Source: Hydrogenophilales bacterium (GTDB lineage Bacteria; Pseudomonadota; Gammaproteobacteria; Burkholderiales; Thiobacillaceae). Taken from it: DNA of 32,545 bases. Shown here piece after piece: positions 8,873 to 17,222 of the stretch (its first letter is position 1; every line of letters begins with the position of its first letter). The stretch covers positions 1 through 32,545 of the forward strand of contig JAGXGP010000077.1 in the NCBI GenBank assembly GCA_024636775.1. The letters are read 5' to 3'. The notes beneath the pieces are model-generated. The model saw only the letters and a list, made by a program, of their open reading frames with translations. It was not told the origin of the DNA and did not search any database. The translations under genes and the position numbers were made by a program.

Positions 8873-10147
8873 ATGCGTAAATTCGTAAACCTAATCATGG
8901 CGCTTGCCATGGCCGCCACGGCTGGATTGGGAGGCGTGGCCCACGCCGATCGCGATGATCACGAAGCCAGCTATCGTAAGCAAGGCCAGGCCGACAGTGT
9001 GCAGCTCGGCCCACGCCCGTTCTACCTGGTGGAGGGCATGGGCGAAGGCAAGCTCAAAGACCGCCTGATGCAATGCAAAAGCGGCCCTTTCTACCGCACC
9101 GATTTCTCCATCGCTCATCGCGGCGCCGCCATGCAGTTTCCGGAACATTCCGATGTTTCCTATCGTGCAGGTGCACGCATGGGTGCCGGCATCGTCGAAT
9201 GCGACGTCAGCTTCACGAATGACGGCGAGCTGGTCTGCCGCCACAGCGAATGCGACCTGCACACGACCACCAACATTGTCGCCACCGAGCTGAACAATCA
9301 ATGCACCGTGCCATGGACCGGCCCCGGCCAGAACCCCCAACCCAAATGCTGCACCAGCGACATCAGCCTTGATCAATACAAATCGCTCAAGGCCAAGATG
9401 GATGCCAGCAACCCCAATGCCACCACCCCCGAAGGCTATCTGAGCGGCACCGCCAGCTGGCGCACTGACCTCTATACGGGTCGCGCCAACGTGCTCTCCT
9501 TCAAGGAAAGCATTGCCCTCAACCAGGCACTAGGCGTGAAGCACACCCCCGAACTCAAAAGCGCTGAACACCAAGATCGCGTCGACGCCATTTTTGGCAG
9601 CCAGGCCGGTTACGCCCAGAAGTTCATCGACACGCTCAAGGAAGGCGGCGTCAAACCAAATGATGCGTTTGTCCAGTCCTTCAACAAGGAAGATATCCTG
9701 TACTGGATCAAGAACGAACCTCGTTTTGGCAAGCAGGCCGTCTATCTGGACAGCATCGACCCGACTGCCAACCCAGCCATTCCGCGCATGACCATTGCTG
9801 CGTTGAAACAGCTGAAGACACAGGGCGTGCAGATCATCGCGCCACCGCTGTGGGCGCTGTTGACGGTGAACGATGCCGGCGAAGTGCTCCCCTCCGAGTA
9901 CGCCATTGACATCAAGAAAGCGGGCCTGGGCATCATCGCCTGGACGTTCGAGCGCTCCGATCTGCGCAACGGTGCATCCAAGGGTGGCTGGTATTACATG
10001 TTCGACCCCCAAGGCAAGGCAATCAAGAATGACAGCGACATGTACAAAGCCCTCGACGTCCTGGCTCGCAAGGTAGGTATCCTCGGCATCTTCTCCGATT
10101 GGCCTGCCACAGTGACCTATTACGCCAACTGCATGGGATTGAAGTAA
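8873..10147 (+). CDS. Secreted glycerophosphodiester phosphodiesterase family protein
   Basis: Signal peptide MRKFVNLIMALAMAATAGLGGVAHA; IAHRGAAMQFPEHSDVSYRAGARMGAGIVECDVSFTNDGELVCRH; TPELK; GIIAWTFER. Confidence 0.88.
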   Translation: MRKFVNLIMALAMAATAGLGGVAHADRDDHEASYRKQGQADSVQLGPRPFYLVEGMGEGKLKDRLMQCKSGPFYRTDFSIAHRGAAMQFPEHSDVSYRAGARMGAGIVECDVSFTNDGELVCRHSECDLHTTTNIVATELNNQCTVPWTGPGQNPQPKCCTSDISLDQYKSLKAKMDASNPNATTPEGYLSGTASWRTDLYTGRANVLSFKESIALNQALGVKHTPELKSAEHQDRVDAIFGSQAGYAQKFIDTLKEGGVKPNDAFVQSFNKEDILYWIKNEPRFGKQAVYLDSIDPTANPAIPRMTIAALKQLKTQGVQIIAPPLWALLTVNDAGEVLPSEYAIDIKKAGLGIIAWTFERSDLRNGASKGGWYYMFDPQGKAIKNDSDMYKALDVLARKVGILGIFSDWPATVTYYANCMGLK

Positions 10148-10165
10148 ATCGGGTTCATTCCCAAA

Positions 10166-10194
10166 CAAAGGGCGGCCATGTGTGCCGCCCTTTG
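10166..10194 (+). terminator. Terminator-like hairpin after the GDPD gene
   Basis: CAAAGGGCGGC-CATGTGT-GCCGCCCTTTG, perfect 11-bp stem; no long T-tract downstream. Confidence 0.6.
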
Positions 10195-10713
10195 TGTTGG
10201 GGAATGCTGGATGACGACTATAGGGTTCCTGAACTTTTATCTGTGGACGTCCCCTGTTCAGTAGGCATCACTTAATTTACCTGAAGTCGGTTGGAAACCG
10301 GGAGTTCAAAACAAACTGGCGTCGACCCCATTTATTCGCTGCCAGTTACGCGCAACGGAATAACAGAAGGCAGGCTACGGTTTTAAGAAATCCGGGTTTC
10401 CAGTCATCCACCAGCCGCATTCGGTTGCCCATGCCTGCCGGACACATCGCTTATTGATCAGGCTCTCGTGGTAATGGATTTTTTTCACTCGGGGGTACAG
10501 ACCCGAATTCATATTTATTCCACAGGAACGAAATAGGGACGTCATATTGGCTGGGCATAGTGCTCCTGCACCCAGGCTATTGATGGCAGGCGCGGGCTTT
10601 CTTTGATGAGCGCGTGCGGTCGAGGACTTGGCATCCTGCTTGTCGGGTTGCCACCTCGTTCAGACCATTTTGGTTCGGTGCAAAACCCACTCATTGCATA
10701 AAGGAATTCCTTC

Positions 10714-12105
10714 ATGATGCTCAACAAACTATCGCTCGCGATTGGCCTGGTTCTGGCTGGTTCGTCTGCTTTTGCTGCTAATACCGCTTTTGAAAACTTC
10801 ACGCCGATGATCGGTGATGTCGGTGCCGGCACATTGCCCGAGTCCGCCCCCTACAAGCTGTCATCGCCGCATTTCAGCCAGATGACCATCGTTGCACGCG
10901 ATGTCACCCAGGCCAAGCGCTTCGACAGCGGCAACTACGACATGCACACCATGAACGAAACCGGCCCCGATGCGGGTCGTTACTTGTTCACCGTCTATGA
11001 AACCGGTCAGGCCGGCATTCAGCGTACCGATCTGCGCACCATGCAGACCACGACGATCTGGGCAGCCCCTGCGCCGGGCAGCCATCGCTCTTTCGACGCA
11101 TCGCTCTGGACGCCGTGGGGTACCTTCCTTACCGCTGAGGAGTCGTGGAGCGACCCAGCCGGCCCGACCAGCATGTACGGTCGCCTGTTCGAAGTGACCA
11201 ATCCGCTGGCCGCAGCCGCCGACATCGAAATCAAGCACCGCGACATCCTGCCGCGTGTATCGCACGAAGGCCTGGCGTTCGACAAGAAGAACAATCTGTA
11301 CTTCATCGACGAGCGCAACGGCAGCCACATTTTCAAGTTCACCTCGGCCAATCCCAAAGCCACCAGCGGCGACGACTTCTTCGCGGCTGGCCAGACGTTC
11401 GTGCTGCGCGTGGGTGACGGCACAGTCAAGGAAGCCACTGGCGCAGCCACCTGGATTCCGCTGACCAACATGAACGGTGCTGCTCTGCCCGGCGCTGTGG
11501 TCGTGACCGATCCTAATGGGCTGACCGCGATTGATGGCCGCGCCACGCCGAAACTGCCGGCCTTCCTCGGCACCGGTTTTGACCGTCCGGAAGATATGCA
11601 GATCAAGACCTTGCGCAACGGCAAGCAGATGCTGTTCGTGGCAACCACCACCAACCACAAAGTGTTCTCGATCGATCTGCGTAACGATACGGTCAAGCTG
11701 TTCGTCAGCCGTGATACCAAGGACATGGCCACCGGTCAGCCCGTTGGCAGCGTCTTCACGAACCCCGACAACCTGGCAATCGATGCCGATGGCAACATGT
11801 ACATCGTGGAAGACCAGCCGGGTGGGATTGAGGACATCTGGTTCGTCAAGGATGAGAACAATGACGGCGTGGCCGAGGCCATTGGCAAATGGGCCAGCCT
11901 GTCGACCGTCGGTGCGGAAAGCACCGGTCTCTACTTTGACCCATTCAAGCCGAATGTCGCCTACATCAACGTGCAGCATCCCGATAGCGGTGTTGATCGC
12001 ACCATCATGATCACCGCGCCGTGCCCGAAGGATAAGCATGACCGCGATGACGACCGTCATGAAGACCGTCATGAAGACCGTCATGAAGGCCGCGACAAGG
12101 ACTGA
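10714..12105 (+). CDS. PhoX-like (DUF839-type) secreted phosphatase family protein
   Basis: Sec-type signal; TPWGTFLTAEESW, RVSHEGLAFD, FDRPEDMQI, FTNPDNLAID, MYIVEDQP, INVQHP motifs; D/H/E/R-rich tail. Confidence 0.78.
   Translation: MMLNKLSLAIGLVLAGSSAFAANTAFENFTPMIGDVGAGTLPESAPYKLSSPHFSQMTIVARDVTQAKRFDSGNYDMHTMNETGPDAGRYLFTVYETGQAGIQRTDLRTMQTTTIWAAPAPGSHRSFDASLWTPWGTFLTAEESWSDPAGPTSMYGRLFEVTNPLAAAADIEIKHRDILPRVSHEGLAFDKKNNLYFIDERNGSHIFKFTSANPKATSGDDFFAAGQTFVLRVGDGTVKEATGAATWIPLTNMNGAALPGAVVVTDPNGLTAIDGRATPKLPAFLGTGFDRPEDMQIKTLRNGKQMLFVATTTNHKVFSIDLRNDTVKLFVSRDTKDMATGQPVGSVFTNPDNLAIDADGNMYIVEDQPGGIEDIWFVKDENNDGVAEAIGKWASLSTVGAESTGLYFDPFKPNVAYINVQHPDSGVDRTIMITAPCPKDKHDRDDDRHEDRHEDRHEGRDKD
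12052..12087 (+). repeat. Three perfect tandem copies of GACCGTCATGAA (DRHE) in the PhoX-like C-terminus
   Basis: Direct reading of 12052-12063, 12064-12075 and 12076-12087. Confidence 0.95.
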
Positions 12106-12168
12106 ATGATCTGGTCGTGATTGAGCACGCTGTGCGCTGACATCAGGTTTGATGAGCGAACGGATCAA

Positions 12169-12199
12169 GCCCCGCAGGTGAAAACCTGCGGGGCTTTTT
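12169..12199 (+). terminator. Rho-independent terminator after the PhoX-like gene
   Basis: GCCCCGCAGGT-GAAA-ACCTGCGGGGC followed by TTTTT. Confidence 0.92.
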
Positions 12200-12550
12200 C
12201 ATGGATGCCGATTTCGCCTGTATTACCATGGCTGCAACACACTCACCACCAAGCCCATCTTTACGGGGTGAGCGAGGTGCTAACAAAAGAACGCTGCGCG
12301 CTTTTACGCCAGGATCGAAGCCTGGAGGCATGAAGCCAAGCCAGTCGATAGGCAGTGGGTGCTGCGCGGTGAAGCCTCGGCGCATGATGCGGGGCAAGGT
12401 GAGTAGGGGGCGTGATGCTGAATTCAGAAAACAATGTGAGCCTGGCTCCGTTGATTCTCCTTGAGGTCTCATCCCTGATGATCTTGTTTTTCGCGCTATC
12501 CTGAACGACAGGCAAACATAACGCAGCGTCTACATAGGGGATCAGGCCAG

Positions 12551-13492
12551 ATGGAGTTCAAGGACTACTACAAGATCATGGAGGTCAAGCGTGACGCGAC
12601 CCAGGACGAGATTAAACGTTCCTACCGCAAGCTGGCCCGCAAATATCATCCTGACGTCAGCAAGGAAGCCGACGCCGAGGCACGCTTCAAGGAACTGGGC
12701 GAGGCCTATGAGGTTCTGGGCGATGCGGAAAAGCGCGTCGCTTACGACCAGCTGGGAGCCGACTTTAAAGGCGGGCAGGAGTTTCGTCCGCCACCGGACT
12801 GGAACACCGGCTTCGAATTCAGCGGTGGCGGTTTCCCCGGTGGCGATGCGGCAGACAACAGCGATTTCTTTTCATCCCTGTTCGGCCAGGGTTTCCGCAC
12901 CGGCGGCGCAGGACGTTCCGCCCCTCATGCAGAAGGCGAGGATCACCACGCAAAAGTGCGCATTAATCTGGAAGACACTTTCCAGGGCGCAACACGCACC
13001 ATCACGCTGCGGGTTCCAGGGGTGGACGCGAACGGACATGTCGTTGCCAGAGAACGCGTGCTCAACGTAACGATCCCCAAGGGTATCCGTGAAGGACAGC
13101 ACATCCGGCTCAGTGGTCAGGGCAGTGCCGGCGCCGGAGGCCGTGCGGGTGACCTGTATCTGCAGGTTGAATTCCAACCACATCCACTTTTCCGGGGCGA
13201 GGGTCGCGACATCTATCTCGATTTACCGGTGACACCCTGGGAGGCCGCACTGGGCGCAACCATCAAGGTGCCCACACTCGGCGGCATCGTGGAACTCAAA
13301 ATACCGGAGGGCTCGAGCTCCGGGCGCAAACTGCGGCTCAAAGGTCGCGGCATACCGGGCACCCCGCCCGGAGATTGCTACGTGATATTGGCCATTGCGC
13401 TGCCGCCAGCCGATACCGAAGCGGCCCAGGCGTTTTACCGGAAAATGGCTCAGGAATTGAATTTCAATCCACGCGCCAAGATGGGGCTGTGA
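12551..13492 (+). CDS. cbpA: DnaJ-class curved DNA-binding co-chaperone CbpA
   Basis: J domain (MEFKDYYKIMEVKRDATQDEIKRSYRKLARKYHPDVS with HPD) and DnaJ C-terminal domain; followed by cbpM. Confidence 0.92.
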   Translation: MEFKDYYKIMEVKRDATQDEIKRSYRKLARKYHPDVSKEADAEARFKELGEAYEVLGDAEKRVAYDQLGADFKGGQEFRPPPDWNTGFEFSGGGFPGGDAADNSDFFSSLFGQGFRTGGAGRSAPHAEGEDHHAKVRINLEDTFQGATRTITLRVPGVDANGHVVARERVLNVTIPKGIREGQHIRLSGQGSAGAGGRAGDLYLQVEFQPHPLFRGEGRDIYLDLPVTPWEAALGATIKVPTLGGIVELKIPEGSSSGRKLRLKGRGIPGTPPGDCYVILAIALPPADTEAAQAFYRKMAQELNFNPRAKMGL

Positions 13493-13495
13493 AAA

Positions 13496-13816
13496 ATGAA
13501 TACTGAAAATAGCGTACCGCAATTTTCCATCTGCATATTGGAAGAGCAAACCCAGTTGACGCTGGCCGATCTCTGTCGGGCCTGTGCTGTCCATGAAGAA
13601 CGGATTATCGAGTTGGTGGATATGGGCGTACTGGAACCGCAAGGCCGCGAACCCGCCCGCTGGGTTTTCGGCGGCGCCAGCCTAAACCGCGCCCGTGTGG
13701 CCATGCGCCTGCAGCGGGATCTTGAGATTGATCTCGCAGGAGCGGCATTGGCGCTGGAATTGCTCGATGAGATCGCCTCGCTGAGAGCGCGACTGCGAGC
13801 GATGGGTGGAGAGTGA
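13496..13816 (+). CDS. cbpM: Chaperone modulator CbpM
   Basis: 106 aa; LADLCRACAVHEERIIELVDMGVLEPQG...WVFGGASLNRARVAMRLQRDLEIDLAGAALALELLDEI; adjacent to cbpA. Confidence 0.88.
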   Translation: MNTENSVPQFSICILEEQTQLTLADLCRACAVHEERIIELVDMGVLEPQGREPARWVFGGASLNRARVAMRLQRDLEIDLAGAALALELLDEIASLRARLRAMGGE

Positions 13817-13928
13817 CCCAGCGCGGGTCATGCTGAAACCTGGCCACGCCAAGGCTGCCCGGACTGGGCGATGACGGCCTCATGGCAAGCCTGTTCCCCA
13901 ATCATGCCGGCGGTGCGTGTAGCTTAAA

Positions 13929-13987
13929 GGGTTAGCTCAGACACGATTAATTTCTGGCGCGGTGGAAAATGGAGTCTGAGCTAACCC
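13929..13987. repeat. Inverted repeat with 14-bp perfect arms
   Basis: GGGTTAGCTCAGAC (13929-13942) and GTCTGAGCTAACCC (13974-13987). Confidence 0.9.
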
Positions 13988-14221
13988 GCATTCCACGGAC
14001 AAACAAATTAAGCACCATGGTACAACCGCGCCACCTCATCACGCGCTGGCCGAGCAACCTCAAGATGTACCGCCGGATCGAGGATTTTCTGGCAGGGTGT
14101 CTGGGTGGGCGCTGTTCGGGGTTCGACTACTATGAGTTGAGCGCGTGGGCTTTTTAGGGTTGGGCTACGCTTGTTCAGCCCCGCGCCATGCAGAAGCTGC
14201 ATGCAGGAAGTTAGGGCAGGA

Positions 14222-14276
14222 CTTACAAATACACATTGCAAACATTGCAAGGCAAAAGAGAATATTGCAATGTAAG
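14222..14276. promoter_or_regulatory. Operator-like repeat cluster upstream of the nuclease-like gene
   Basis: Tandem ACATTGCAA at 14233-14241 and 14242-14250, inverted TTGCAATGT at 14265-14273, outer CTTACA/TGTAAG. Confidence 0.5.
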
Positions 14277-14348
14277 ACCTAATCCCGAAGGTGCGCGAAG
14301 CGGACCCCGTTAACGCCGGTTCGTTCTTCTGGAAAGCAAACTGACTAA

Positions 14349-15623
14349 ATGACAAACGAGAGTCGAACCTACACGCTGCCAACGCAGTCGATTCCAAGCC
14401 TAAGTCTTTCTCATCACGTTGCGGACCTCGTTGAGGTACAAGCGTTTCTCCAATCCAGGGGCATCGAGACACGTAACACGCGAATTGAGCGGTATATTAA
14501 GTACCTCGAGCATGCAGTGCGCGGCGACCAAATAGACGAAGCGCAGATATTTAAAAACACTTCCGATCCCCGTTTTCAAAGTGGCTTTGATTGGAGACTC
14601 TATCTCCTGCGGGAAGCGCATGAACTTATGTGGATCCTCAAGGGCCTTAAAGTACACATACCAGAAGGCGTTGACGAGAAGCTTCAAAAAATAGTTAGTG
14701 GGTGCGACTTTGCCGCGCTGGATACCCACACTGAGTCTAGAAACACCCAGTTCGAGCTGCGAATAGCCAGCTATTTCTGCCAAGCTGGATGCGAGGTCGA
14801 CCTTTCGACTAAGACAGATGTGATCGCGACTACAGAAGAATTCGCATTCTATGTGGAGTGTAAGAGAATCGCGGGACCTAGAGGTCTTCGAGAAAACCTA
14901 CTCAAAGCTAAGAGTCAGCTGATTGAGCGAATGCCAGTGCGGCATGGTGGAAAAATGGCCTACGGTTTCATCGCGGCGGACGTTACGAAGGCTGCCTTTA
15001 GTCACAATGGCCTGACCTGGGGGCTGACCAATGAGCATTCGAGAGAGATCATTCAGGAAAAACTGGTCGGCATCGCTGACGCAGCGGAAAGAACGCCGGT
15101 TTTTGTTGATTATCCTGAATTGCTCGGCTGCTGGCTGCAGATCCATATCCCCTCTTTGATAAGGCACCCTCCAGCGATGGTGACAAGGTTTTCATCTCTC
15201 GCAATTGACAATCCAAATCTAGAACGAGAAGCACAAAAGGCCGCAGAAATATTTGATCTGATGGCTAGCGTTGGAAACCGTCCTGATCCCCGAGAGCTTC
15301 CGGCCACGAAAATGGTGCGGAGAACAAGCGTCTCCCTACCTGCTGGGACCCGGTTCCAGCTCGATGACCGATTGCTGAGAAAGTTTCTCGCCGGAGATGA
15401 TAGTTACGGAAAAATAAGCGAAGACATAATTGCTGGAATTATTATTGACGGAGTCGAACACGAGTTCTCATTCCTTGAGTTTGAAATGCTGCCGAAAGCG
15501 CTCCATACGCAATTGCGCGAAGAGTTTGCTGCGAATTCTGAGAGCGCACGCCTTGCTCTTATCCTCGAAATGTATATACGAAGGTACCCATATGAGAATG
15601 GCCCTGACCTAGGACCTGTCTGA
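14349..15623 (+). CDS. Orphan protein with a PD-(D/E)XK nuclease-like core, function unknown
   Basis: 424 aa; NTQFELRIASYFCQAGCEVDLSTKTDVIATTEEFAFYVECKRI matches helix-E / D / ExK spacing; AT-richer and different codon use from neighbours; no methylase alongside. Confidence 0.6.
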   Translation: MTNESRTYTLPTQSIPSLSLSHHVADLVEVQAFLQSRGIETRNTRIERYIKYLEHAVRGDQIDEAQIFKNTSDPRFQSGFDWRLYLLREAHELMWILKGLKVHIPEGVDEKLQKIVSGCDFAALDTHTESRNTQFELRIASYFCQAGCEVDLSTKTDVIATTEEFAFYVECKRIAGPRGLRENLLKAKSQLIERMPVRHGGKMAYGFIAADVTKAAFSHNGLTWGLTNEHSREIIQEKLVGIADAAERTPVFVDYPELLGCWLQIHIPSLIRHPPAMVTRFSSLAIDNPNLEREAQKAAEIFDLMASVGNRPDPRELPATKMVRRTSVSLPAGTRFQLDDRLLRKFLAGDDSYGKISEDIIAGIIIDGVEHEFSFLEFEMLPKALHTQLREEFAANSESARLALILEMYIRRYPYENGPDLGPV

Positions 15624-15745
15624 ATGTCCGGTTGTCGGCCAGAGCCATCCGTTGAAATAAATGGAGCAGCTTCGGATTGTTTTCTGAATCAAGAAGACAG
15701 CAGTCAACCTTGATAAATGGCAAGCGATGCTCACCCCTTTAATGC

Positions 15746-16027
15746 TTATTTGAACTCGAGCACCATGCGCTCCAGTTCGTCCGCATCAATGACCTGGTTT
15801 TTGTTCTTGGCCATCCAGGTGGCCAGATAGCGTTCACCCTTGGCGTAGGCGAGCGGGATCGCCGGCTTGCTTTTGCCATCCTGTTCCAGATGCGTGACGT
15901 GGTAGGTGGCGCGTTTTTCGGATAGCGTCTTGGCGCCATGCGCTGCCGTCAGTGAAAATGCGCCGTCTTGGCTCAAGTACAGATAGCTGGCGTCTGCCGG
16001 CATGGCGATGAACTTGTAGGTCAGCAT
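15746..16027 (-). CDS. Hypothetical protein, possibly 5'-truncated
   Basis: 93 aa from ATG; the frame stays open upstream (APWLIPHHPPTCRCNDSVYGKAKVGTDTLRDITSC-M) without an ATG before a stop. Confidence 0.45.
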   Translation of the reverse strand: MLTYKFIAMPADASYLYLSQDGAFSLTAAHGAKTLSEKRATYHVTHLEQDGKSKPAIPLAYAKGERYLATWMAKNKNQVIDADELERMVLEFK

Positions 16028-16178
16028 GCAGGAGGTGATATCCCGCAGGGTGTCCGTGCCGACCTTGGCCTTGCCGTAGACGGAATCATTGCACCGGCAG
16101 GTGGGTGGGTGATGTGGGATTAGCCAGGGCGCGTCTTGACTTCACGCTTTTTCAGCAACAAACAACGCAAGGCTTCAC

Positions 16179-16209
16179 GTTTCAGGGTTCGACAGGCGAA
16201 CCCTGAAAC
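16179..16209. repeat. Perfect 13-bp hairpin, intergenic
   Basis: GTTTCAGGGTTCG-ACAGG-CGAACCCTGAAAC; no T-tract on either side. Confidence 0.85.
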
Positions 16210-16267
16210 ATCTCGACGTTTACGGTGTTGGTTCGCTGACTCGGCTGACGAATGCGTGCGTGTGGGC

Positions 16268-17080
16268 CTAACGGCTCACGGCAAGCTGGTTGACCACTTT
16301 GTCAACGGCGAACACGTACCAGGCATTCTGTTCGGCCCGGTTTTTTTCGGTTTCGCTGCTCACCAGACCTTCCAGGGTGACCACGAAGTCGTGGGTATGG
16401 ATGCTGATTTGCTCGGGGTGGGGAATCAGCGGATCCATTTCCATCACCAGCAACAGGGCATCAGTGACCTCGTCGTCGGTGTCCTGTTCCGGCGGTAGCA
16501 CCTCCAGCGCGTCCACCACGTCGCGGCACCCCGGCACCCACCACGCCAGCACACCGGCGAGACGTTTGTGTGACAGGCTGATGACCCAGCCATCCAGTGT
16601 CACCACGCCTGCATCCACCGACGCCACGATATTGCCGCTGGCATCATCGTCCAGGATTTCCTGCAGGGCGAGCGTCTGCCCCTTCTTGACCACGCTTAGC
16701 GAGCAATTTTTGAAGTCGCGCGCGTCCAGCAGCAGGGTTTCAAGGGCACCCAGAATCTCGCCGTCGCTTTTGTGTTCGGTCGGTGCGACATGCAGCCGAT
16801 TGATCACACCTCGCACTTCGCTTATCTCCTCCACGAGTTCGAGTGACCGCTTCTTTGCGGCTATGCTCTCGACGTCGCCTTCCATGATCAGGACACTGTT
16901 GTCGGTCAGGTTGAGATTGACCGGCCAGCGATGCAGATTGATGTGCGGTTCACGTTCGAGCACCGCCCGTATCGTATTCAGGACTGGATTTCCATTTTGC
17001 ATGTGGGATACCTCCACGTTCAACATAGCACATGGAATCCACCGCTTTTCTGGCGCGCCCGGAAAGTTGAGGCTGTCCAT
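16268..17080 (-). CDS. BON-domain protein (multiple BON repeats)
   Basis: NLTDNSVLIMEGDVESIAAKKRSLELVEEISEVRGVINRLHV; ASVDAGVVTLDGWVISLSHKRLAGVLAWWVPGCRDVVDALEV; ISIHTHDFVVTLEGLVSSETEKNRAEQNAWYVFAVDKVVNQL. True start may lie downstream of 17080. Confidence 0.82.
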   Translation of the reverse strand: MDSLNFPGAPEKRWIPCAMLNVEVSHMQNGNPVLNTIRAVLEREPHINLHRWPVNLNLTDNSVLIMEGDVESIAAKKRSLELVEEISEVRGVINRLHVAPTEHKSDGEILGALETLLLDARDFKNCSLSVVKKGQTLALQEILDDDASGNIVASVDAGVVTLDGWVISLSHKRLAGVLAWWVPGCRDVVDALEVLPPEQDTDDEVTDALLLVMEMDPLIPHPEQISIHTHDFVVTLEGLVSSETEKNRAEQNAWYVFAVDKVVNQLAVSR

Positions 17081-17222
17081 TTAAGGGGTCATTGCCGCAA
17101 AAAAGAGCTGTATGTCCTTTCCTGACAACCCGTCATTCGTACACGATCATTCGAATGCCCGGCTTGTGCCTGGAGGCGAGTGCAGTATCAATACCGGCAC
17201 CGATCACATTGGCGGATAATGC

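Noticed and set aside
10541-10713. Pho box upstream of the PhoX-like gene
   Set aside because: TCAT-like motifs are present, but spacings (13 and 21 bp) do not fit the 11-bp Pho-box register.
10861-12168. 435-aa minus-strand ORF
   Set aside because: Antisense to the PhoX-like gene, which has clear family motifs; the antisense protein shows none.
12143-12472. ORFs on both strands between the PhoX-like terminator and cbpA
   Set aside because: No recognisable motifs or convincing ribosome-binding site; overlaps the terminator.
13929-13942. GGGTTAGCTCAG resembles a tRNA D-arm
   Set aside because: No acceptor stem, anticodon arm or TTCGA T-arm in the right places; it is one arm of an inverted repeat.
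14083-14280. Possible integron attC site (GTTAGGGC and nearby hairpins)
   Set aside because: No matching inverse core site at a suitable distance and no integrase visible; resemblance too weak.
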